A stretch of 64,000 nucleotides of DNA from assembly GCA_029582265.1 (NCBI GenBank), contig CM055816.1:36991357-37055356 (forward strand), written 5' to 3'. Positions 36,080 to 49,600 of the stretch are shown piece after piece. A model generated the notes under the pieces. The model was given only the letters and a program-made list of their open reading frames with translations, was not told the origin of the DNA and did not search any database. The DNA comes from Zoroaster sp. YZ-2022. Lineage: Eukaryota > Echinodermata > Asteroidea > Forcipulatida > Zoroasteridae. The position numbers and the translations under genes were made by a program. Position 1 is the stretch's first letter. Each line of letters begins with the position of its first letter.

Positions 36080-36590
36080 ACCACAGAAATCTCCGTTGGG
36101 ACACGTCCACACGTGTAATCTTGACTGACCTTTTGACGATGTAAAATGCAACGCGCCGATCCGTGTAAGATGGTCGATCCGGTGTCGAAACCAACCTGCT
36201 CAAGAGGTGGGTTGAGAGCTGATCCGTGTTTAGACCGCTGACACGCAAGGAAAGCGCCGCGAAAGGTAGTGTGAAAGTCACTGGTTGATTGGATCCGTGT
36301 GCATTATTGTAGTTATGAAATGAACGAATGTGTTGCTCGCAACGCAGCGAGTCGCAATGCAGTGGGACCCTTTCGTCGACCAGCGTAGACCTCGAGCGTC
36401 GTGAAATGATCGAGCAACGACGTGTCGGATCCGTGTCGGATAGTTACACGTAACCCCAAAACGGATAGTGTGAAATCATACCGGAATTGAACCGTGTTGA
36501 AATTTTCAGAGTCAACACGAGTGGGAACCGTGTACACCCTACACGTGTAAGAGGTACATAGTGGTGTGAAAAAGGGCCTCACTTTTGTTT
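36080..36590. mobile_element. Candidate MITE rich in GATCCGTGT motifs
   Basis: The left edge CTTTTCACCAC (near 36,073) and right edge GTGGTGTGAAAAAG (near 36,565) are approximate inverses, and ACACGTGT occurs near both. Inside, GATCCGTGT or close variants recur at least six times and CpG is frequent, in contrast to the surrounding AT-rich DNA. No clear target duplication and no transposase. Class unknown. Confidence 0.4.
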
Positions 36591-37142
36591 ACATTGACAC
36601 CATTGGATACATTGTATTAGGTTTCATGGATATCGATATTTTCATCCACGATATATCGTCGAACATACCGCCATTTGCGATAATATCGCGATAATTCTTT
36701 TCACATGAGTGCTTTAGAGCCGATAATAACAGGAATGTAACCATATAACACAATTTCCACAATAAATTGGGAATCGCGCCGTTCATCAGTGCAACATGGC
36801 CATTTGGCAAATTTGTTTGCGTAATAATTGTGGGACGGTTACTCTGTCGTTCGTCCCAATCAAATCATCAGTCTGAGTTCATGTGACTCGCATTCCACGT
36901 GACTATGTCATAGTAGGAACACGTGACGAGGGTTTATTCCTGTATGCGCATAGTAACAGGATGACATAAATCCGTGATTGTGACACGTCATTTGCACTTT
37001 GGAAAATTTGGACTGTTTGATTGTACCACACTATTTTAAATAAACGTCACATTGTCGAACAACAGTAGTGCTACGTATGTCTTTTGTCATTAGACAAGAG
37101 TCCCAGAGAAGAAAACTTCCAAATTTTTTTCCATGGAATTTT
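36591..37142. other. Host DNA before the assembly gap
   Basis: Contains ATATCGATATTTTCATCCAC and ACGATATATCG words typical of a hAT-like terminus (about 36,630-36,680) and CACGTGAC motifs near 36,895-36,930. No gene supported. Confidence 0.35.
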
Positions 37143-37642
37143 NNNNNNNNNNNNNNNNNNNNNNNNNNNNNNNNNNNNNNNNNNNNNNNNNNNNNNNNNN
37201 NNNNNNNNNNNNNNNNNNNNNNNNNNNNNNNNNNNNNNNNNNNNNNNNNNNNNNNNNNNNNNNNNNNNNNNNNNNNNNNNNNNNNNNNNNNNNNNNNNNN
37301 NNNNNNNNNNNNNNNNNNNNNNNNNNNNNNNNNNNNNNNNNNNNNNNNNNNNNNNNNNNNNNNNNNNNNNNNNNNNNNNNNNNNNNNNNNNNNNNNNNNN
37401 NNNNNNNNNNNNNNNNNNNNNNNNNNNNNNNNNNNNNNNNNNNNNNNNNNNNNNNNNNNNNNNNNNNNNNNNNNNNNNNNNNNNNNNNNNNNNNNNNNNN
37501 NNNNNNNNNNNNNNNNNNNNNNNNNNNNNNNNNNNNNNNNNNNNNNNNNNNNNNNNNNNNNNNNNNNNNNNNNNNNNNNNNNNNNNNNNNNNNNNNNNNN
37601 NNNNNNNNNNNNNNNNNNNNNNNNNNNNNNNNNNNNNNNNNN
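37143..37642. other. Assembly gap of 500 N
   Basis: Exactly 500 undetermined bases, which looks like a gap of unknown true size. The left edge of the satellite array falls in or next to it. Confidence 0.99.
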
Positions 37643-40600
37643 TAATTTAGATATAAAATTATCGGCCTCACTTGAAAACTTTAAAAGTTATTCCAACCAT
37701 AGAAATGTTTTTTTTTGCAACATTGCATAGTGTTAGGTATTGTTTGCGGTGAAACCGCATGCATGTTGATGGTGTTTTAAGAGGCTGAAGTGTCCATGTG
37801 GAGGCTGTTTAAGGCATGAAAAATTATCCAAATTAAAAAGTATGGTGTTTTTCTGAAAGGGAAGAACCTAAGCTTTAATTTAGATATAAAATTATCGGCT
37901 TCACTCGAAAACTTTAAAAGTTATTCCCAATCCTAGAAAATGTTTTTTTGTAACACTGTATAGTGCTGTATTGTTTGCCGGTGAAACCGCATGCAAGTTG
38001 ACAGTATTTTACAGATGGATAAGTGTCAATGTATGCCGTTTAAGGTACGATATTATTATCCAAATTCAAATGTATGGTGGTTTTCTGAAAGGAGAACCTA
38101 AGCTTTAATTTAGATATAAAATTATCGGCCTCCCTTTGAAAAATCTTTAAAAGTTATTCACAACCATAGAATTTTTTTGTTTTGTAATGCTGTATAGTGC
38201 TGTAATGTTTGCGGGTAGAAACCGCATGGAAGGATTGACAGTATTTTACAGAGGAGCTAAAGTGTCCATGGAGGCCGTTTAAGGTACGAAAAGATTATCC
38301 AAATTCAAAAAGTATTGTGTTTTTTCTGAAAGGGAAGAACCCTAAGCTTTAATTTTAGATATAAAATGATCGGCCTCCTTGAAAACTTTAAAAAGTTATT
38401 TCCAACACTAGAAATGATGATTTTTCTAACACTGTATAGGGCTGTATTGTTTGCGGTGAAACCTCATGCAAGTTGACGGTATTTTAGAGAGGGCTAAGTG
38501 TCCATGGAGGCCGTTTAAGGTACGAAATAATTATCCGAATTCAAATGTATGGTGTTTTTCTGAAAGGGGAGAATCTAAGCTTTAATTTAGATGTAAAATT
38601 ATCGGCCTCCCTTGAAAACTTTAAAAGTTATTCCATCCTTATAAATGTTTTTTTGTAACACTGTGATGGTGCTGTATTGTTTCCGGTGAAACCGTATGCA
38701 AGTTGACTGTATTTTTACTGAGGGAACTAAGTGTCCCATAAGGAGTGTCGTTTACAAAGTGCAGAAATAATTATCCAAATTCAAAAGTATGGTGTTTTGT
38801 CTGAAAGGGTGAGAACCTAAGCTTTAATTTAGATATAAAAATTATCGTCTTCCCTTGAAAACTTTAAAAGTTATTCCCAACCATAGAAATGTTTTTTTTT
38901 GTAATGCTGTATAGTGCTGTAATGTTTGCGGTGAAACCGCATGGGAGATGACGGTATTTTTATATACAGAGGGTAAGGTGTCCCATGGAGGCCGTTTTAA
39001 GGTACGATTTTTTTTCCAAATTCAAAAGTATGGTGTTTTCTGAAAGGGAAGTACCTAAGCTTTAATTTAGATATATAAAATTATCAGCCACCCTTGATAA
39101 CTTTAAAGTTATTCCCAACCCTAAAATTTTTTGGGTAACACTGTATAGTGTGTATTGTTTGCGGGGTGAAACCACGCATGCAAGTTGGACGGTATTTTAC
39201 AGGATGGCTAAGTGTCCATGGAGGCCGTTTAAGGTACGAAAAAATTTCCCAAATTCAAAAGTATGGTGTTTTTCTGAAAGGGGAAGAACCTAAGCTTTTA
39301 ATTTAGATATACAATTATCGGACTCCCCTTGAAAACTTTAAAGTTATTCCCATCCTATAAATGTTTTTTGTAACACTGTATAGTTGCTGTATATTGTTTC
39401 CGGTGAAACCGTATGCAAGTTGACATTATTTTTACTGAGGGCTAAGTGTCCATGGAGGCCGTTTAAGGGTACGAAATAATTATCCAAATTCAAAAAGTAT
39501 GGTGTTTGTCTGAAAGGGGAGAACTAAGCTTTAATTTAGATATAAAATTATCGGCCTCTCCCTTGAAAACTTTAAAAGTTATTCCCAACCCTAGAAATGT
39601 ATTTTTTCTAACATACTGTATAGGAGCTGTATTGTTTTGCGGGTGAAACCGCATGCAGAGATTGACAGTATTTTACAGAGGGGCGCTAAGTGTCCATGGA
39701 GGCCGATTTAAAGGTACGAATGAAAATTTTCCAAATTCAAAAGTATGGTGTGTTTTTCTGAAAAGGGGAGAACCTAAGCTTTAATTCTAGATATAAAATT
39801 ATCTGGCCTCCCCTTGAAAACTTTAAAAGTTATTCCATCCCCATATAAATGTTTTTTGTAACACTCTATAGTGCTGTATATTGTATTGCTTCCGTGGTGA
39901 AACCGTATGCAAGTTGATTTAGTATTTTAGAGAGGGCTAAGGAAAGTGTCCATGGAGGCCGTTTAAAATTACGAAATAATTATCCAAATTCAAATGTATG
40001 GTGTTTTTCTGAAAGGGGAAGAACCTAAGCTGTTAATTTAGATATATAAAATTATCGGCCTCACTTGAAAACTTTAAAGTTATTCCCAACCATAGAAATG
40101 TTTTTTTTTGTAACACTGTATAGTGCTGTATTGTTTGCGGTGAAACCGCATGCAGAGTTGATAGTGTTTTACAGAGGCTAAGTGTCCATGGAGCCCGTTA
40201 AGGTAACGAAAAAATTATCCAAATTCAAAAGTATGGTGTTTGTCTGAAAGGAAGAACCCTAAGCTTCTAATTTAGATATAAAAATTATCGGCCTCCTTGA
40301 AAACTTTAAAAGTTATTCCCAATCCTAGAAATGTTTTTTTTGTAACACCTGTATAGTGCTGTATTGTTTGCGGTGAAACCGCATGCAAGTTGACGGATGA
40401 TATTTTACAGATGGCTAAGTATCCATTTGTGGCCGTTTAAGGTGCAGAAATAGTGTCCAATTCAAAGTATGGTGGTTTCTGAAAGGGAGAACCTAGCGAC
40501 TTAGATATAAAATTATCGGCCTCCCTTGAAAACTTTAAAAGTTATTCCCAACCATATAATTTTTTTTTTGTAATACTGTATAGTGCTGTAATGTTTGCGG

Positions 40601-43600
40601 TGAAACCGCATGGAAGTTGACGGTATTTTACAGAGGGCTAAGTGTCCATGGAGGCCGTTTACAGTACGAAAAAAGATTATCCAAATTCAAAAAGTGTATG
40701 TGTGTTTTTCTGAAAGGAAGAACCTAAGCTTTAATTTAGATAAAATGATCAGCCTCCCTTTGAAAACTTTAAAGTTATTTCCAACGCTAGAAATGATTTT
40801 TGTTTGTTTGTAAACTTGCTGTATAGGGCTGTATTGTTTGCGGCGATGAACCGCAATAAGGCAAGTTGACGAGTATTTTTGAGAGGGCTAAGTGTCCATG
40901 GAGGCCGTTTAGGTGAAAAAAAATTCCCCAAAATTCAAAAGTATGGTGTTTTTCTGAAGGGAAGAACCTAAAGCTTTAATTTAGATATAACATTATCGGC
41001 CTCCCCTTTGAAAACTTTAAAAGTTATTCCATCCCTATAAATGTTTTTTTGTAACACTGTGTAGTGCTGTATATTGTTTCCGTGAAACCGTATGCAAGTT
41101 GACGTTATTTTACTGAGGGCTGAAAGTGTCCATGGAGGCCAGTTTAAGGTGCCGAAATAATTATCCAAATTCAAAAAGTATGGTAAGTTTGTCTTGAAAA
41201 GGGAGAGAACCTAAGCTTTAATTTAGATATAAAATTATCGGCCTCCCTTGAAAACTTTAAAAGTTATTCCCAACCATAGAAATGTTTTTTTGTAATACTG
41301 TATGGTTAACTGTAATGTTTGCGGTGAAACCACATGGAGATTGACGGTATTTTACGGAGGGAGTGAAAGTGTCCATGGAGGGCCGTTTTAAGGTAACGAT
41401 TTTTTTTTTCCCAAAATTCAAAAAGTATGGTGTTTTTTTCAGTTGAAGGAAGTACCCTAAGCTTTAATTTAGATATAAAATTATCGGCCACCCTTGATAA
41501 CTTTAAAAAGTTATTCAACCAACCTAAATTTTTTGGGTAACACTGTATAGTGCTACATATTGTTTGCGGTAGAAACCCGCATGCCAAATTGACAGTATTT
41601 TACAGATGGCTAAAGTGTCCATGGAGGCCGTTTAAGGTGCACAAAAAATTATCCAAATTCAAAAAGTACGGTGTTTTTTCTGAAAGGAAGAACCTAGCTT
41701 TAATTTCTAGATATAAAATTATCGGCCTCCCTTGAAAACTTTAAAGTTATTCCCAACCCGCATAGAATTTTTTTTTGTAACACTATAGTGCTGTATTGTT
41801 TGCGGTGAAACCTCGCATGCAAGTTGACAGTATTTTAGAGAGGGCTAAGTGTCCATGAGGCCGTTTAAAGGGTACAAACAAAAATTCCCCAAATTCAAAA
41901 GTATGGTGTTTTTTCTGAAAGGGAAGAACCTAAGCTTTAATTTAGATACACAAATTATCGGCCTCCTTGAAAACTTTAAAAGTTATTCCCATCCCTATAA
42001 ATGTTTTTTTTGTAACACTGTATTAACTGCTGTATATTGTTTCGGTGAAACCGTATGCAAGTTGACAGTATTTTACAGAGGGGCTAAGTGTCCATGGAGG
42101 CCGTTTAAGGTACAGAAATAATTATCCAAATTTAAATGTATGGCTGGTGTTTTTTCTGAAAGGGGAGAACCTAAGCTTTTAATTTAGATATAAAATTTAT
42201 CGGCCTCGGCCTCTCTTGAAAACTTTTAAAAAGTTATTCCCAACCACATAATTTTGTTGTTTATAATAATGTAATGTGCTGTGAATTATATTAATGTTTG
42301 CGATGAAACCGTATGGAAGAGTTGACGACATTTTTACAGAGGCTAAAGTGTCCATGGAGGCCGTTTGTTAAGTTACGATTTTTTTTCCAAAATTCAAAAA
42401 GTATGGTGTTTTTCTGAAAGGGAAGTACCCTAAGCTTTAATTTGAATATAAAATTATCAGCCACCCTCATGATAAACTTTAAAATTATTCCCTAACCATA
42501 GAAATGTTTTTTTTCTAACACTGTATAGTGCTGTATTGTTTGCAGTGAAACCGCATGCAAGTTGACTGTATTTTACCGCGGGCTAAGTGTCCAAGGAGGC
42601 CGTTTAAGGTAATGAACAAATAATTATCCAAATTCAAAAGTATGGTGTTTTCTGAAAGGGAAGAACCTAAGCTTTAATTTAGAGTATAAAATTATCGGCC
42701 CTTGATAACTTTAAAAGTTATTCTAAACCTAGAATTTATATTTTTGTAACACTGTATAGTGCTGTATTGTTTGCGGTGAAACCCGCAAGTGGAAGTTGAC
42801 GGTATTTTACAGAAGGCTAAGTGTCCATGGAGGCCGTTTAAATTTACGATTTTTTTTCCAAATTCAAAAAGTATGGTGTTTTTTTCTTGAAGGGAAGTGA
42901 CCTAAGCTTTAATTTAGATATAAAATTATCGGCCTCCCTTGAAAATCTTCAAAAGTTATTCCCAACCAACCATAATTTTTTTTTTTTTTGTAATGCTGTA
43001 TAGTGCTGTAAAGGATTTAGTAAAACCGCATGGAAGTTGACAGTATTTTACAGAGGGCTAAAGGTATCCATGGAGAGCCGTTTACAGTAAATTTGAAAAA
43101 AATTTTCCAAATTCAAAAACATGCTGGTTTTTTTCGAAAAGGGAGAACCTAAACTTTAATTTAGATATAAAATTATCGGCACCCCCTTGAAAAACTTTAA
43201 AAGTTATTCCCATCCCTATAAATGTTTTTAGCAATACTGTATAGTGCTGTATATTGTTCAGTGAAACCGTATGCAAGTTGACGGTATTTTACTGAGGCTA
43301 AGTGTCCATGGAGGCCGTTTGCTGCAAGGTGAAATAATTATCCAAATTCAAAAGTATGGTGTTTGTCTGAAAGGAGAACCTAGCTTTAATTTAGATATAA
43401 AATTATCAGCCTCGCCAGAAACTTAAAAGTTATTCCCAACCCTAGAAATGTATTTTTCTAACACCGTGTATAGAGTCTGTATTGTTTGCGGTGAAACCGC
43501 ATGCAAGTTAACGGTATTTTACAGAGGGCTAAGTGTCCATAAGGGCCGTTTATAGGTACGAAAATTTTTCCAAATTCAAAAAGTATGGTGTTTTTTCTGA

Positions 43601-46600
43601 AAGGAGAACCTAAGCTTTAATTTGGAGTATAAAAATTATCGGCCTCCTTGAAAACTTTAAAAGTTATTCCCATCCCTATAAATGTTTTTTGTAACACTCT
43701 ATAGTGCTATATATTGTTTCCAGGTGAAACCATGCAAGTTGACGGTATTTTACAGAGGGCTAAGTGTCCATGGAGGCCGTTTATGTAGGTACGAAATAAT
43801 TATCCAAATTCAAATGTATGGTGTTTTTCTGAAAGGAAGAACCCGGCTAAGCGCAATTTAGATATAAAATTATCGGCCCCACTTAGCTTTAAAGTTATTC
43901 CCAACCATAGAAATGTTTTTGTAACACTGTATAGATGCTCAGTATTGTTTGGCGGTGAAAACCGCATACCACAGAATGATGGTGTTTTTACAGAGGGCTA
44001 GAGGCGTCCATGGAGGCCGTTTAAGGTACGAAAAAAAATTGTCAAATTCAAAAGTATGGTGTTTTTCTGAAAGGGAAGAACCTAAGCTTTAATTTAGATA
44101 TAAAATTATCAACCTCCCTTCCAAAACTTTAAAGTTATTCCCAATCCCGAGAAATGTTTTTTTTGTAACATCTGATAGTAGTGCTGTATTGTTGTTTGGT
44201 AGAAACCGCATGCAAGTTGACAGTATTTTACAGATGGCTAGTGTCCATTGTGGCTGTTTAGGTACGAAATAATTATCCCAAAATTCAAAAGTATGGTGTT
44301 TGTCTGAAAGGGAGAATCTAAGCTTTAATTTAGATATAAAATTATCGGCCTCTTCCTTGAAAACTTTAAAGTTATTCCCAACCCTAGAAATGTATTTTTT
44401 GTAACACTGTAGAGCTGTGTGTGATATTGTCAGGTGAAAACCGCACGCCAGAAGAGTTGACAGTATTTTACAGGATGGCTAAAGTTCCATTGAGGCCGTT
44501 TAAAATGGGAAAATATTATCCAGAATTCAAATGTATGGTGTTTTTTCTGAAAAGGGGAGAACCTAAGCTTTAATTTAGATATACAATTATCGGCCTCCCT
44601 TGAAAACTTTAAAAGTTATTCCAAAACATAGAAATGTTTTGTTTGTAATACTGTATAGTGCTGTAATGTTTGCGGTGAAACCGCATGGAAGTTGACGGTA
44701 TTTTACAGAGGGCTAAGTGTCCATGGAGGCCGTTTAAGGTACGATTTTTTTTTCCAAATTCAAAAGTATGGTGTTTTTCTGAAAGGGAAGTACCTAAGCT
44801 TTAATTTAGATATAAAATTATCGGCCTTTTCCTTGAAAACTTTAAAAGTTATTCCAAACCCTAGAAATGTTTTTTTGTTGTAACATAATAGTGCTGTATT
44901 GTTGCGGTGAAGAAACCGCATGCAAGTTGATTTGGTAGTATTTTAGAGAGGGCTAAGTGTCCATGGAGGCCGTTTGGGTACGAAGAAAATTCCCAAATTC
45001 AAAAGTATTGTGTTTTTCTGAAAAGGAAGAACCTAAGCTTTAATTTAGATATAAAAGTTATCGGCCCCTTGAAACTTTAAAGTTATTCCCATCCCTATAA
45101 ATGTTTTTTTTGTAACACTGTTTAGTGCTGTATATTGTTTCCGGTGAAACCGTATGCAAGTTGACGGTATTTTTACAGAGGGCTAAGTGTCCATGGAGTG
45201 CCGTTTAAGGTACGAAATTAATTATCCAAATTCAAAAAGTATGGTGTTTTTTCTGAAGGGGAGAAACCTAGCACAATTCTAGATATAAAAATTATCGACT
45301 CCCTTGAAAACTTTAAAAAGTTATTCCCAACCCTAGAAATGTATTTTTGCAACACTGTATAGTGCTGGTATTGTTTGCGGTGAAACCGCATGCAAGGATT
45401 GACAGCATATTTACAGAGAGGGGCTAAAGTGTCCATGGGAGGCGCGTTTAAGGTACGAACATTTTTCCAAATTCAAAAAGTATGGGTGTTTTTCGAAAGG
45501 GGAGAACCTAAGCTTTAATTTAGATATAAAATTATCAGCCTCCCCTTGAAAACTTTAAAAGTTATTCCCAATCCTAGAAATGTATTTTTTTTAACACTGT
45601 ATAGTGCTGTATTTTTGAGGGTGAAACCGCATACCCAGAGTTGACAGTATTTTACAGGTGGCTAAGTGTGTGGAGGCCGTTTAAGGTGCAGAAATAATTA
45701 TCCAAAATTCAAATCTATAATGGTGTTTTTTCTCTGAAAAAGGAGGAACCAAAGCTTTAATTTAGATATAAAATTATCGGCCTCCCTTTGAAAACTTTAA
45801 AAAGCGTTATTCATAACCATAGAAAAATTTTTTGGAGTGTAAACTGATATGGTGCTATGTTGTTTATGCGGTGAAACCGCATCACAAGTTGACAGTTTGG
45901 CTTACAAGAGGGCTAAAGTGTCCATGGAGGCCGTTTAAGGTAATGAATTGTTTTTCAAATTCAAAAGTATGGTGTTTTTTCTGAAAGGGAAGAACCTAAG
46001 CTTTAATTTAGATATAAAGTATTGTACTCCCTTGAAAACTTTAAAAAGTTATTCCCAACCATAGAAATGTATTTTTTTGTAACACTGTATAATTGCTGTA
46101 TTGTTTGCAGTGAAACCGCGTGCAAGTTGACGGTATTTTACAGAGGGCTAAGTGTCCATGGAGGCCGTTTAAGGTACGAAAAATTATCCAAATTAAAAGT
46201 ATGGTGTTTTCTGAAAGGGGAGAACACAAAGCTTTAATTTAGATATAAAATTATCATTCCTTGAAAACTTTAAAAAGTTATTCCCAACCCTAGAAATGTA
46301 TTTTTTGTAACACTGTATATGCGTGCTGTATTGTTTGCGGTGGAAACCACATGCAAGTTGACAGTATTTTAGAGAGGGCTAAGTGTCCATGGAGGCCCGT
46401 TTTAAGGTGAAAAAAATTCCCAACCAAATTCAAACGTATGGTGTTTTTTCTGAAAGGGAATAACCTAAGCTTTAATTTAGATATAAAATTATATCGGCCT
46501 CCCTTAGAAACTTTAAAAGTTATTCTATCCCTATAAATGTTTTTTGTAACACTGTATAGTGCTGTATATTGTTTCAGGAGTGAAACCGTATGCAGAAGTT

Positions 46601-49600
46601 GACGGTATTTTTACAGAGGGCTAAGTGTCCATGGAGAGCCCGTTTAAGGTACGAAATAATTATCCAAATTCAAAAAGTATGGTGTTTGTCTGAAAGGGGA
46701 AGAACCTAAGCTTTAATTCTAGATATAACATTATCAGCACTCCCTTGAAAATCCTCTTTAAAAGTTATTCCCCAAACCTAGAAATGTATTTTGTAACACT
46801 GTATAGAAACTGTATTGTTTGCGGTGAAACCGCATGCACAGGATTGACAGTATTTTACAGATGGCTAAGTGTCACATTGAGCCGTTTAATGTACGAAATA
46901 ATTATCCAAATTCAAAGTGTACAGTGTTTACTGAAGTGGTAGGGGAACCTAAGCTTTAATTTAGATATAAAATTATCGGCCTCCCTTGAAAACTTTAAAA
47001 GTTATTCCCAACCATAGAAAACTTTTTTTTTTTTTTTTTAATACTGTATAGTGCTGTAATGTTTGCGGTGAAACCGCATGGAGTTGATTACGGTATTTTA
47101 CAGAGGGGCTAAGTGTCCATGGAGGCCGTTTAAGGTAACGATTTTGTTTCAAAATTCAAAGTATGGTGTTTTTCTGAAAGGAAGTACCCTACTTTAATTT
47201 AGATATAAAATTATCGGCCACCCTTGATAACTTTAAAAAGTTATTCCCCAAACCATAGAAATGTTTTTTTTTGTAACACTGTATAGTGCTGGTATTGTTT
47301 GCGGTGAAACCGCATGCAAGTTGACAGTATTAGGAGAGGGCTAAGTGTCCATGGAGGCCGTTTATAGGTGCAAAAAAAATTCCCAAATTCAAACGTATGC
47401 GTGTTTCTTCTGAAAGGGAATAACCTAAGCTTTAATTTAGATATAAAAATTATCGGCCTCCTTGAAAACTTTAAAGTTATTCCCATCCTATAAATGTTTT
47501 TTGTAACACTGTAGCAGTAGTGCTGTATATTTTTCCGGTGAAACCGTATGCAAGTTAATTTATTTACAGAGGGCTAAGTGTCCATGGAGGCCGTTTAAGG
47601 TACGAAAAGATTTTTCCAAATTCAAAGTATAATATGTTAAGTCTGAAAGGGAAGAACCAAGCTTTAATTTAGATATAAAAATTATCGGACACTCCCTTGA
47701 AAAACTTTAAAGTTATTCCCCAACCCTAGAAATGTATTTTTTTAACACTGTATAGTGTTGTATTGTTTGGCGGTGAAATACATACGCAAGTTGACGGTAT
47801 TTTACAGGTGGCGTAAGTGTCCATAAGGAGGAGCCGTTTAAGGTACAAATAATTATCCAAATTCAAATCTATGGTGTTTTTCTGAAAGGGGAGAAAACCT
47901 AGCTTTAATTTAGATATATAAATGATGGCCTCCCTTTGAAAACAAAAAGTTATTCCCAACCGTAGAAATGTTTTTTGTAACACTGTATAGTGCTGTATTG
48001 TTTGCGGTGAAACCGCATGCAGTTGACAGTATTTTAGAGGAGGGCTAAGTGTCCATGGAGGCCGTTTAGGTACGAAAAAAATCCCAAATTCAAAAGTATG
48101 GGTGTTTTCTGAAAGCGGGAAGAACCTAAGCTTTAATTTAGATATAAAATTATCAACTCCCTTGAGAAACTTTAAAGTTATTCCCCATCCCTATAAATGT
48201 TTTTTTTTTGTAACACTGTATAGTGCTGTGCGATATTGTTTCCGGTGAAACCATGCAAAAGAGTTGGTTGGTTATTTTACAGAGGGCTAAAGTGTCCATG
48301 GAGGCCGTTTAAGGTACAGAAATAATTATCCAAAATTCAAAGAGTATGGTGTGTTTTGTCTGAAAAGGAGCCCTAAACTTTAAATTCTAGATATAAAATT
48401 ATCGGGCCTCCTTGAAAACTTTAAAAAGTTATTCCCAACCCCCTAGAAATGTATTTTTGTAACATAACCAGAGCTGTATTGTTTGCGGTGAAACCGCATG
48501 CAAGTTGACAGTATTTTACATGATGGCTAAGGTGTCCATTAAGGCCGTTTAAGGTACGAAATAATTATCCACCAATTCAAGGTATGGTGGTTTACTGAAA
48601 ATTGGAGAACCTAAGCTTTTAATTTAGATATAAAAGTATCAACTCCCTTGAAAACTTTAAAAGTTATTCCCAACCATAGAAATGCACGCCAATACTGTAT
48701 AGTGCTGTATGTGTGTTGCGGTGAAACCGCATGGAGTTGACGGTATTTTACAGGGAGGGCTAAGTGTCCATAAGGAGGCCGTTTAAAAAGGTACGATTTT
48801 TCTCCAAATTCAAAAGTATGGTGTTTTTCTGAAAGGAAGTACCTCAGCACTTTAATTTAGAATATAAAATTATCGCCTCCTTGAAAACTTTAAAAGTTAT
48901 TCCCAACCATAGAAATGTTTTTTTTGTAACACTGTATAGCGCTGTATTGTTTGCGGTGAAACCGTATGCAAGTTGACGGTATTTTACAGAGGGCTAAAGT
49001 GTCCATTGAGGAATGATTTAAGGTACGAAATAATTATCCAAATTCAAAGGTATGGTGTTTTACTGAAAGTGGAGAACCTAAGCTTTAATTTAGATATAAA
49101 AATTATCGGCCTCCTTTGAAAACTTTAAAGAAGTTATTATTCCCAACCATAGAAATCTTTTTTTTGTATAATACTGTATAGTATGTAATGTTTGCGGTGA
49201 AACCGCATGGAAATTGACAGTATTTTACAGAGGGCTAAGTGTCCCATGGAGGCCGTTTAAGGTACGATTTTTTTTTTAAAATTAAAAAGTATGGTGTTTT
49301 TCTGACACACGGAAGAACCTAAGCTTTAATTTAGATATAAAAATTATTGGGCCTCCTTGAAAACTTTTAAAAAGTTATTCCCAACCATAGAAATGTTTTG
49401 TTTTGTAACACTATATTGTGCTCTATTGTTTGCAAGCGGTGAAACCGCAGGCAAGATGACGGTATTTTTACAGAGGGCTAAGTGTCCATGGAGGCCGTTT
49501 AAGGTACAGAAATAATTATCCAAATTCAAAAAGTATAGTGTTTGTGTACGAAAGGGAGAACCTAAGCTTTAATTTAGATATAAAATTATCAGCCTCCTTG

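Noticed and set aside
37068..37730. Long open frames across the N gap
   Set aside because: They consist almost entirely of undetermined residues.
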